Of a DNA stretch of 64,000 nt, positions 36,324 through 43,430 are shown piece by piece (the first letter of the stretch is position 1; the number at the start of each line of letters is the position of its first letter). The stretch comes from JBAOHV01 sp037045265 (GTDB lineage Bacteria > Actinomycetota > Acidimicrobiia > Acidimicrobiales > Microtrichaceae). The position numbers and the translations under genes are program-made. The notes below the pieces were generated by a model that did no database searches, was not told where the DNA came from, and was given only the letters and a program-made list of their open reading frames with translations. The stretch is taken from positions 1-64,000 of the forward strand of contig JBAOHV010000024.1 of NCBI GenBank assembly GCA_037045265.1. The letters are read 5' to 3'.

Positions 36324-37298
36324 TCAGGCCAGCTGTGGCATCACGTCGCTGACGATCGTACGCAGGTTCGCCCAGGCAAGCTCGGGAGGTGTTCCCCCCA
36401 TCATCGGGCTGATCGGAAGGGTGACGCCCTCGCCCAGCTCACTGATCAGCTCGACGCACTCGCGTGGAGTCACGACCTGGTACTCCCCGCTGTCCCAGGG
36501 GTCTGTCTCGACGCGGTGGAAGCCGGTGTCGACGCCGCCCGCCTCGGCCCAACTGCCGTAGGACTCGCGGTCGTGAACCACGTGGGGCGTGAGCAGCTCC
36601 CGATCGCGCTCGACGTCGTGGGTGACGTGCAGGAACCGCGGCCCGACGGGAGGCATGGGACCGAAGTCCGGTCCGCCCGAGGCGATCAGCTCGGCCCGGT
36701 AGTCCTCCCAGTAGGTGTCGTCACTCGGGAAGAACGCGTCGGCCAGGTGTGCAGCACGACGCGCCGCCGGCGCAGATCCGCCGCCCAGGAACAGGGCGGG
36801 ACGGCGCTGATCACCGTATGGAGTGGGCGTGACGCGTACGGTCCGACCCCGGTACTCGAACGGCTCACCGGTCCACGCCGCCTTCAGCGTCTCGATCATC
36901 TCGACGACCGCCGGCACCCTGTCCGACAACGCCCTTCCGAACATGGCGAACTCGTCGGGCACGTAGCCGTTGGCGACGACGAGTTGCAGGCGACCACGGC
37001 TCAGCTGGTCGACGACCGCGGCGTCCTCCGCGACACGCAACGGGTCATGGAACGCGGCGATGAGAGCCGCCACCCGGATCGTGATCCGTTCGGTGCGCGT
37101 GGCCACGGCGGCCGCGAAGACCAGCGGCGAGGGCAGGTAGCCGTCGCTGGTTCCGTGGTGCTCCGAGATGGTCACCGCACGGAAGCCGTGCTGTTCACCC
37201 CAGACGATCTGCTCGATCGCTGCCTCGTAGCGCTCGGCCGGGCCGATGTCGCTGTCCGGAGGGTTGCGCAGGTCGTAGCGCAGCTCGAAGCGTGCCAT
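36324..37298 (-). CDS. Luciferase-like (LLM-family) oxidoreductase
   Basis: About 324 residues. MARFELRYDLRNPPDSDIGP begins the bacterial-luciferase TIM barrel, and FRAVTISEHHGTSDGYLPSP with RIRVAALIAAFHDPLRVAED-type segments matches FMN- or F420-dependent monooxygenases of this fold. F420 use is plausible in Actinobacteria but not proven by the sequence. ATG at 37,298 is preceded by AGGAG at a good distance, preferable to the upstream GTG that would overlap the tesB end. Confidence 0.8.
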   Translation of the reverse strand: MARFELRYDLRNPPDSDIGPAERYEAAIEQIVWGEQHGFRAVTISEHHGTSDGYLPSPLVFAAAVATRTERITIRVAALIAAFHDPLRVAEDAAVVDQLSRGRLQLVVANGYVPDEFAMFGRALSDRVPAVVEMIETLKAAWTGEPFEYRGRTVRVTPTPYGDQRRPALFLGGGSAPAARRAAHLADAFFPSDDTYWEDYRAELIASGGPDFGPMPPVGPRFLHVTHDVERDRELLTPHVVHDRESYGSWAEAGGVDTGFHRVETDPWDSGEYQVVTPRECVELISELGEGVTLPISPMMGGTPPELAWANLRTIVSDVMPQLA

Positions 37299-37321
37299 CG
37301 CTGTTCTCCTGTCCGGGACTG

Positions 37322-38146
37322 TCACTGGCGTTCGCGGGTGTCACGCAGGAGGACCTCCTGGGCGATCGTCGCTATGTGTGAACCGCGTGTGTCGAAGACG
37401 TGGCCGACAGCCAGGCCTCTTCCTCCGACGAACGTGTGGCAGGTGAAGTCGTGCAACTGCCACTCGTCTGCCCGGAACGGCCGGTGGAACCAGATCGCGT
37501 GGTCCAGGCTGGCGGTGAACAGGACCTTGTGGAGGACCTCGGGCGGGTCGCGACGAACGGGATGGGCTCGCACGACCGCGTCGGTCGGCAGATCGTCGGA
37601 GAGGTACGCGAGACCACCCGCGTGGACCACGCCGTCGTCAGGCAGGTCCTGTGACACCCGCAGCCACGCCGCGGCGCGCCCCGATCCGTCGCGGCCGTCG
37701 GCAGCAAGACGCTCGGCCGGGACGAAGGCCCGCTCGAACACCGGACTCCATGAGTCCTGATCGAGCTCGTCTGGACCGGGCAGATCGGGAGGCAACGAGA
37801 TGGTCTCGACGTCCTCGGACAGCTCCGGGCGCTGGAAGCTCGCCTCCAGGTTCAGGATCGCGCCGATCGCCTGACGGGCTACGACCCGTCGTGTGCAGAA
37901 GGACCGCCCGTTGCGGATGCGGTCGACCTCGTAGCGGACCGGTTCGTTGTGGTCACCCCGACGGATGAAGTAGGCGCGGATCGAATGCACGTGCAGGTCG
38001 TCGTCCTCGACGGTACGTGCGGCGGCGGCGAGCGCCTGGGCGACGATCTGGCCGCCGTACAACCCGCCCCACGGATACTGAGGGCCGATCCCTACCGACA
38101 CGTCGGGGCCGTGGTCGGCCAGATCGAGGATGGTCACGAGGTCCAC
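37322..38146 (-). CDS. tesB: Acyl-CoA thioesterase II (TesB-like)
   Basis: Double-hotdog thioesterase that hydrolyses acyl-CoA. The N-terminal hotdog has GPQYPWGGLYGGQIVAQALA and HSIRAYFIRRGDHNEPVRYE, then SFCTRRVVARQAIGAILNLE (the RxVxARQ signature). The C-terminal half has SLDHAIWFHRPFRADEWQLH (the catalytic Asp region) and GRGLAVGHVFDTRGSHIATI with AQEVLLR. Length 274 is normal. It is upstream of the luciferase-like gene on the same strand with a 23-base gap. Confidence 0.88.
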   Translation of the reverse strand: MDLVTILDLADHGPDVSVGIGPQYPWGGLYGGQIVAQALAAAARTVEDDDLHVHSIRAYFIRRGDHNEPVRYEVDRIRNGRSFCTRRVVARQAIGAILNLEASFQRPELSEDVETISLPPDLPGPDELDQDSWSPVFERAFVPAERLAADGRDGSGRAAAWLRVSQDLPDDGVVHAGGLAYLSDDLPTDAVVRAHPVRRDPPEVLHKVLFTASLDHAIWFHRPFRADEWQLHDFTCHTFVGGRGLAVGHVFDTRGSHIATIAQEVLLRDTRERQ

Positions 38147-38251
38147 GTGGACTCCAGTCGTAGGATCCGGACCAGATCATGCCAGCCCGGCGCCCAGCAC
38201 TGCACCGGACGGTTTGGCGGAGCCTGCAGCTCGTCATGGGAGACTCACCGG

Positions 38252-39025
38252 ATGACTGCCGTCGATCGCGCCATGCTGGACCAGGCCGTCGAGTGGACCC
38301 GGGCCGCTGGCGAGCTGACGCTCGGCTGGTTCAACCACTCCGAGCTGACCATCGACTCCAAGGGTGACGGCAGTCCCGTGACCCAGGCCGACCGTGCCGC
38401 CGAGCGTCTCATACGAGAGATGATCGAAGCCGCGTACCCCGACGACTCGATCCACGGCGAAGAGGAGGAGGACAAGGTGGGCAGTTCCGGACGCCGCTGG
38501 GTGATCGACCCGATCGACGGGACCAAGGCCTTCTCCCACGGTGTGGCCACCTACTCGAACCTGCTCTACATGGAGGACGAACACGGCGGCGCGATCGGGG
38601 TCATCAACCTGCCGGCACTCGACGAGACCATCGCCGCGGGCCGAGGGCTCGGCTGCTTCTTCGACGGAGCGCCGTGTCGGGTGTCGACGCACGCGACGCT
38701 CCACGGCGCCTACCTGTCGAGCACTGCGTTCGAGCTGTGGACCCCGGCTCACTTCGGTGCGGTGAGAGAAGCCGGCATGGAGCTGCGCACCTGGGGTGAC
38801 GCGTACGGATATGCGCTCGTGGCGTCAGGTCGGATCGAGGCCATGACCGACCCCGTCCTGGCCTGGTGGGACCTGGCGGCAATGACGGTGATCATCCCCG
38901 AGGCGGGCGGCACGATCACCACATGGGACGGAGACACGGATCTACGCGCCGACGGGGACCGCTACTCGGCGATCGCGTCGAACGGGCTGTTCCACGCCGA
39001 GTTGGTCGACGCGCTGCATCCCTGA
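38252..39025 (+). CDS. Inositol monophosphatase-family phosphatase (HisN-like)
   Basis: 257-residue Mg-dependent phosphatase. Metal-site motifs are SPVTQADRAAERLI, SIHGEEEEDK, WVIDPIDGTKAFSHGV (the diagnostic DPIDGT) and VLAWWDLAAMTVIIPEAGG (WDxAA). Relatives include histidinol-phosphate phosphatase of Actinobacteria and inositol monophosphatases. No his gene is adjacent, so the substrate stays open. ATG at 38,252 begins MTAVDRAMLDQAVEW; it is divergent from tesB. Confidence 0.85.
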   Translation: MTAVDRAMLDQAVEWTRAAGELTLGWFNHSELTIDSKGDGSPVTQADRAAERLIREMIEAAYPDDSIHGEEEEDKVGSSGRRWVIDPIDGTKAFSHGVATYSNLLYMEDEHGGAIGVINLPALDETIAAGRGLGCFFDGAPCRVSTHATLHGAYLSSTAFELWTPAHFGAVREAGMELRTWGDAYGYALVASGRIEAMTDPVLAWWDLAAMTVIIPEAGGTITTWDGDTDLRADGDRYSAIASNGLFHAELVDALHP

Positions 39026-39031
39026 CCGGTA

Positions 39032-39850
39032 TCAGTGGACGTGGCCGTCGTGACGGTCGACGCGTGAACCGTGGTGGTGAGGGTCGTCGATCAGCAGACC
39101 ACCGACCTCGACCAGGTGTCCTTCGTAGGCGGCACGAAGGTTCTCGCGCGTCAGCACCGTTGCGGGTGCACCGGCGGCCACCACTCGCCCGGCCAGCAGC
39201 ACCACCTGATCCGCTCCGGCGGCCTCGGCCATGTCGTGCGTGCTGAACACGACCGTCGCTCCCCTGGCCCGCTCGGTGGCCATGACGTCGAGCACCCGCT
39301 GCTGTGACACCAGGTCCAGTCCGGTCATCGGCTCGTCCAGGACCAACAGGTCGGCTCCGGCGGCCAACCCCTGGGCTATCAGCACCCGCTGTCGTTGCCC
39401 CCCGGACAACTCGAGCAGCTGCGCCCCGGCCAGGTCCTCGACGGCGGTACGCGCCATCGACTCCTGCACCGCAGCCCGCCCTTCCGGACCCAGGCGTCCC
39501 CACAGTCCAGTCGTGCGGTACCGACCCATCGTGACGACCTCACGGACCGTCAACGGCAGCGTTGCAGGGGTCTCGGTGCTCTGCAGCACGTACGCCACGT
39601 TCGCGCTACCGGGTACGTCACCCATGACCGACAGTCGACCCGCGCGTGGTTCGATCAGACCCGCGATCGCGTCGAGCAGGGTCGACTTGCCGCTGCCGTT
39701 CGGACCGATGCACGCGACCGCCGCCGAACGTGGGAACGAGAACGACGACGCCGCGACCGCCGTGTGCTCACCGTGGGCGAGCACCAACTCATCGGCCGAC
39801 ACGGCCGGTGAGGATGGACTCGTCGGTGTGGGCGTGTCGGCCACAGACAT
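39032..39850 (-). CDS. Orphan ABC transporter ATPase, metal-importer type, with histidine-rich tail
   Basis: 272 residues. Walker A is CIGPNGSGKSTLLDAIAGLI, signature LLELSGGQRQRVLIAQGLAA, Walker B DLLVLDEPMTGLDLVSQQRV, and the H-loop is TVVFSTHDMAEAAGAD. Overall it resembles ATPases of Zn/Mn (ZnuC/MntB-like) importers. The C-terminus is unusually His-rich (DDPHHHGSRVDRHDGHVH), which could bind metal. No permease or binding-protein gene lies next to it. Its stop is 6 bases from the phosphatase stop (convergent). Confidence 0.85.
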   Translation of the reverse strand: MSVADTPTPTSPSSPAVSADELVLAHGEHTAVAASSFSFPRSAAVACIGPNGSGKSTLLDAIAGLIEPRAGRLSVMGDVPGSANVAYVLQSTETPATLPLTVREVVTMGRYRTTGLWGRLGPEGRAAVQESMARTAVEDLAGAQLLELSGGQRQRVLIAQGLAAGADLLVLDEPMTGLDLVSQQRVLDVMATERARGATVVFSTHDMAEAAGADQVVLLAGRVVAAGAPATVLTRENLRAAYEGHLVEVGGLLIDDPHHHGSRVDRHDGHVH

Positions 39851-39855
39851 GAGAA

Positions 39856-40830
39856 TCAGTCTCGCACAGCCTCCGGTTCGACCGGTCGACAGTCTCTCAG
39901 GCGTCGACCAGCACTCCGACCTGCTCCCGCGCGCGAGCTGGCGGAGATCCGGTCGCCCCAGCCGGTCGCCGACGAGATCGCCTCTGCGTAGCGCGCGCGG
40001 CGACGAGCGACGAGGCCGTCGGGGGCCTCGCGCTCGTCCGACGACACGTACTGGGCCTCGATGCCCTGGCGAAGCATGGCGAGCGCCTCGGTGCGCATCT
40101 GCGAGACACGTGACTCGGTGACACCGAGGAACCGGGCCAGGTCGGCCGATGTTCGCTCCTCGATGAAGTAGCCGACGACCACCATACGGTGGCGCTCGGG
40201 CAGCAGGGACACCGCGTCGCGCAGATAGGCGTGCAGCTCTCGGTTCTCGAGCTCCTCTGAGGGCTCGACGACGGACGAGTCGGTGAGTACGTCGACCAGC
40301 GTCAGCTCCTCGTCGTCACTGTCACCGACGAGCGAATCGAAGGCCAGGACGACCGAGCGGAACAGCCGATCACGCAAGCGGTCGAGCTCCTCGCGACTCA
40401 TGTCCAACGCAGCAGCTGTCTCACCCAGCGAGGGAACTCGGCCCAACTGGTTGGCGAGGCTCTGCTCGACGTGATCGAGACGCCGGGCCAGGGCCCGCAC
40501 CGAACGAGGCGCCCAGTCGGCTGCACGCACGCCATCGATGATCGCACCACGGATGCGCTGCGCCGCGAAGCGGTTGAACGGCACCCCACGCGCCTCGTCG
40601 TAGCGCTTGGCGGCTTCGACCAGGCCCAGGGCGCCGGCGCGTGCCAGTTCGTCGCGCTCCACGTGGCGCGGGAAGTGGACGGCCACCTGGAACACGACGT
40701 GGTTCACGAGTGGCAGGTGCTCCTCGATCAGCGCGGTGATCTCGGCGGGCGTCAACGAGACCGGCACAGCATCCGGTGTCGTCATCGCATCCTGGTTCGT
40801 CACGCTGTTGATCTTGCTTGCTTCACCCAT
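39856..40830 (-). CDS. RNA polymerase sigma factor, FliA/WhiG type
   Basis: Sigma70-family factor of ~324 residues. Region 2: LVNHVVFQVAVHFPRHVERD, ELARAGALGLVEAAKRYDEA and FNRFAAQRIRGAIIDGVRAA. Region 3: APRSVRALARRLDHVEQSLA. Region 4: LLPERHRMVVVGYFIEERTS and LARFLGVTESRVSQMRTEAL. The RxxGxxxDGxR pattern is typical of the flagellar/sporulation FliA-WhiG group. After region 4 there is an unusual ~60-residue Arg-rich tail. ATG at 40,830 follows GGAGGAGAG. No anti-sigma or flagellar gene is nearby. Confidence 0.87.
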   Translation of the reverse strand: MGEASKINSVTNQDAMTTPDAVPVSLTPAEITALIEEHLPLVNHVVFQVAVHFPRHVERDELARAGALGLVEAAKRYDEARGVPFNRFAAQRIRGAIIDGVRAADWAPRSVRALARRLDHVEQSLANQLGRVPSLGETAAALDMSREELDRLRDRLFRSVVLAFDSLVGDSDDEELTLVDVLTDSSVVEPSEELENRELHAYLRDAVSLLPERHRMVVVGYFIEERTSADLARFLGVTESRVSQMRTEALAMLRQGIEAQYVSSDEREAPDGLVARRRARYAEAISSATGWGDRISASSRAGAGRSAGRRLRDCRPVEPEAVRD

Positions 40831-40982
40831 TGCAGGTTCTCTCCTCCTGAGCCGAACGACGGCTGCAGAAGCATCGGCACGCGGGCGCGACGAACTTGAG
40901 CGAATTCTTCGAAAAATCTCCCGCCAGGGAGCCCCCGGTGCCGCGAACGGTCCGAAGGGCGATCGAATCTCACTCTGCGTGA

Positions 40983-42083
40983 TCATATATCGGCGTCAGG
41001 CGCTGAACCTTGAGCACGGTCAGTGGTATTCTCTCCGACGACTTGGGCGTCGACTCCCGCTCGATCACCTTCGAACACCGCTGCGCGCACTCCGCGACGG
41101 GCCAGTTCGGCCAGGATCTCCACGTGTCGGTCGGTGCCACCCAGGCCTGCGGCACCGACCGGGAGCCGGCCCGCGCCTGCCTCGAGCGCTACGACCGCCG
41201 CCAACGCTCCGGCCGCGATGGCCGGGCGATCCAGTGCGCCATAGACCACCGTGACGCGCTCCCCTGCTCGCTCTCCACGCAACTCGACCCGGATGGCTCC
41301 CAGCCCACCTTCAGCAGGCGGCGGTAGCAGCACCGGGAACGGTGCCAGGGCACGATCACGGCGACTCGCTGCCAGCCGCGCCGTGATCCGCTGCGCCGTC
41401 GGGAACGCCGGCTGCAACAGCAACGGCTCGCCCAGGTCAGCCCGATAGCAGTCGCGCCCACCGACGGGGTCCGGGAACCAGCTGAGCTCACGGCCCGAGA
41501 ATCCCGGTCGTCGCACCCACTCGCCGTCGCGCCAGTCGAAGGCCCCGCCACGCAACGCCCGCAGCCGCTGGCGGGCGCAGGCGGGTCCGGCGACCCCGTG
41601 ACGGGAAACGTGTATCTCGTCGACCCGGTCGAGCATCGTCGCAGCGTGTGCGCTCAGCAAGCACGTCAGGCCCGGCGACATCGCCGTGCCGAGCACCAGG
41701 CTCGCCCCACGTTCTCTGGCCGGGGCGTCGAGCCCAGCCATCTCCCTTATCTCGTCGGGATCGTCACCGGTCGACACGACATGGCGGGAACCCTCTATCT
41801 GCTCGCGTGCGATCTGGCAGTGCTCGCCGGTCTCACGCGCGATCACGACCACGTCGATCCCCTCGGGGACCTCCACATCGTCACCGCACAACTTCACCTC
41901 GACCTCACGCCCGAACGCCGCCGAGAGACGCTCCCGACGCTCACGCCGACGGGTGAGCAGGATGACCCGTTCCACCGAAGGTCGCCCCGACGCGTCCGGA
42001 CCGAGCAGCTCTCTGGCGACCCTCGCACCCACGATGCCCGCACCGACTATCGCCACCGTTGGTAGTTCCCGCTGCCGGGTCAT
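40983..42083 (-). CDS. Saccharopine dehydrogenase-like NAD(P)-binding protein
   Basis: About 366 residues. The N-terminal Rossmann motif is TVAIVGAGIVGARVARELLG. IDVVVIARETGEHCQIAREQ and HVVSTGDDPDEI follow the saccharopine-dehydrogenase/homospermidine-synthase fold, as does LVLGTAMSPGLTCLLSAHAA. The C-terminal half is less conserved. No substrate can be assigned. ATG at 42,083 overlaps the stop of the small gene before it (ATGA), which supports this start and implies coupling. Confidence 0.68.
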   Translation of the reverse strand: MTRQRELPTVAIVGAGIVGARVARELLGPDASGRPSVERVILLTRRRERRERLSAAFGREVEVKLCGDDVEVPEGIDVVVIARETGEHCQIAREQIEGSRHVVSTGDDPDEIREMAGLDAPARERGASLVLGTAMSPGLTCLLSAHAATMLDRVDEIHVSRHGVAGPACARQRLRALRGGAFDWRDGEWVRRPGFSGRELSWFPDPVGGRDCYRADLGEPLLLQPAFPTAQRITARLAASRRDRALAPFPVLLPPPAEGGLGAIRVELRGERAGERVTVVYGALDRPAIAAGALAAVVALEAGAGRLPVGAAGLGGTDRHVEILAELARRGVRAAVFEGDRAGVDAQVVGENTTDRAQGSAPDADI

Positions 42084-42217
42084 CGCAGGTCCGGTCCGGA
42101 CAGCTCGCGCCAACCGCCGTGTCGCGGGGGCACGCTGTCGGTCCCCAACAGTCTCATGACCGCGCCGACCAGTGCACCCAACAGGACGGCAACCAGGGCT
42201 CGTCGCAATCCTCGCAT
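42080..42217 (-). CDS. Tiny membrane protein (45 residues) coupled to the saccharopine dehydrogenase-like gene
   Basis: A short frame starting at ATG 42,217 after GAGGGGGAG. MRGLRRALVAVLLGALVGAV contains one hydrophobic helix; the tail SVPPRHGGWRELSGPDLR is soluble. The stop overlaps the next ATG by four bases. The tRNA-Ile lies 76 bases upstream. Not recognised; could be a leader peptide, though coupling and RBS favour a real product. Confidence 0.45.
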   Translation of the reverse strand: MRGLRRALVAVLLGALVGAVMRLLGTDSVPPRHGGWRELSGPDLR

Positions 42218-42292
42218 CGGAGACTCCCCCTCGGAGCTGGGCCGGCGGACGAATCGCCGCCCGGCCGACGCAGGTCGACCGGGCCGGCTCCG

Positions 42293-42366
<74 letters not shown>

Positions 42367-42410
42367 GCTGCACATTGCACGCAGCGGTGCTGCGGCAGCG
42401 GCCGGTCAGA

Positions 42411-43016
42411 CTACCCGACGCGACCCGACCGTTTCGATTCGGAGACCGGACGAGCCGTCTCCTCCTCGATCACCGATATCCACACCCCGCCGATTATGTC
42501 GCTCACCAGGTTGAACACGAGCGTCGCCACGACCGTGGCGGCGGTGAACCCCAAGGCGAGCAGCAGCGTGACCAGACCGAACTGGCGGAACAGGAAGTCG
42601 CCGTCGAGCTTCCAGTCCTGCAACGACAACGACGAATTCACGAAGTTCTCGATGCTGGCCACGGTGCCGGCGTTGCTGGCCACGGTCCACATGATCACCG
42701 AAGCGACCATCACGATGAACCACATGCTCAGCGACAACAGGAGCGCCAACTTGAGCATCGACCACGGGTCGATGTGGCGGATCAGGCGACGAACCTTGCG
42801 CGCCTCGAAACGCTGACGGCGATAACCGAGCAGGCGCTTCGATGTGGGCCCCGCGGGCTCGGTCCCCTCAGGCGACTGCGCCCTACCCATTCCCTGTCCC
42901 GTCGGCGGTGCCGGCAGCTGCGAGGGTACGAGTGCGCCCTCCCCCACGACCTTGGCCAACGGTGGTGGCGGGAGGTCCTGGGCCGCGCGCTGCTCGGCGG
43001 AGGGCGTCGTGGTCAC
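42411..43016 (-). CDS. DUF3566 transmembrane protein
   Basis: 201 residues. A Pro-rich, disordered N-terminus (DLPPPPLAKVVGEG region) is followed by ARKVRRLIRHIDPWSMLKLA and two helices, LALLLSLSMWFIVMVASVIM and LVTLLLALGFTAATVVATLV, the DUF3566 pattern. This family is nearly always next to gyrA in Actinobacteria and its role is unknown. ATG at 43,016 lies 64 bases after the TadE-like stop on the same strand. Confidence 0.88.
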   Translation of the reverse strand: MTTTPSAEQRAAQDLPPPPLAKVVGEGALVPSQLPAPPTGQGMGRAQSPEGTEPAGPTSKRLLGYRRQRFEARKVRRLIRHIDPWSMLKLALLLSLSMWFIVMVASVIMWTVASNAGTVASIENFVNSSLSLQDWKLDGDFLFRQFGLVTLLLALGFTAATVVATLVFNLVSDIIGGVWISVIEEETARPVSESKRSGRVG

Positions 43017-43079
43017 TTCGTGATCCTACTGCTGCGCGAACCTGCCACTGGGATCAACCGCTGCTCAGGTCGCCGCTGC

Positions 43080-43430
43080 TCAGGTCGCCGCTGCGCCGGC
43101 GACCACACCGTCGCGCCGGACCTGTACCGAGACGACCCCTGCGTCCACCCCCCAGTGCTCGAGCGTCGCCGCGTTGGCTCCGGCTACCTCGGACGCGGCC
43201 GCTCGGCCCTCGGTGACCCCCGCCAACGCCACGAGGTCGGCCACCGACTGGGCTCGTTGCAGGGCGATCACCGCTGAGCCCAGACGTGACACCCCGTACA
43301 GCATCGCCACGCAGAGCACGAGTGCTGCCAGCACGACCAGCGCTGCGCTCCCACGCTGGCCGTTCTGGCAGCGCTGGCGGACGCGATGATCAGTCGGTCT
43401 CGGACGTGAGCCCTTCGGCTCCACCACCAT
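43080..43430 (-). CDS. TadE-like secretion-neighbourhood protein
   Basis: About 116 residues. A single N-terminal helix after a positively charged stretch (NGQRGSAALVVLAALVLCVA with MLYGVSRLG) matches Flp-pilus TadE-like proteins of the helicase/secretion type. The region after it (AQSVADLVALAGVTEGRAAA) has the ADxxALAGA-like motif. Start ATG 43,430 overlaps the gyrA end by 41 bases. Other Tad genes are absent, so it is an isolated copy or part of a gyrA-linked unit. Confidence 0.65.
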   Translation of the reverse strand: MVVEPKGSRPRPTDHRVRQRCQNGQRGSAALVVLAALVLCVAMLYGVSRLGSAVIALQRAQSVADLVALAGVTEGRAAASEVAGANAATLEHWGVDAGVVSVQVRRDGVVAGAAAT

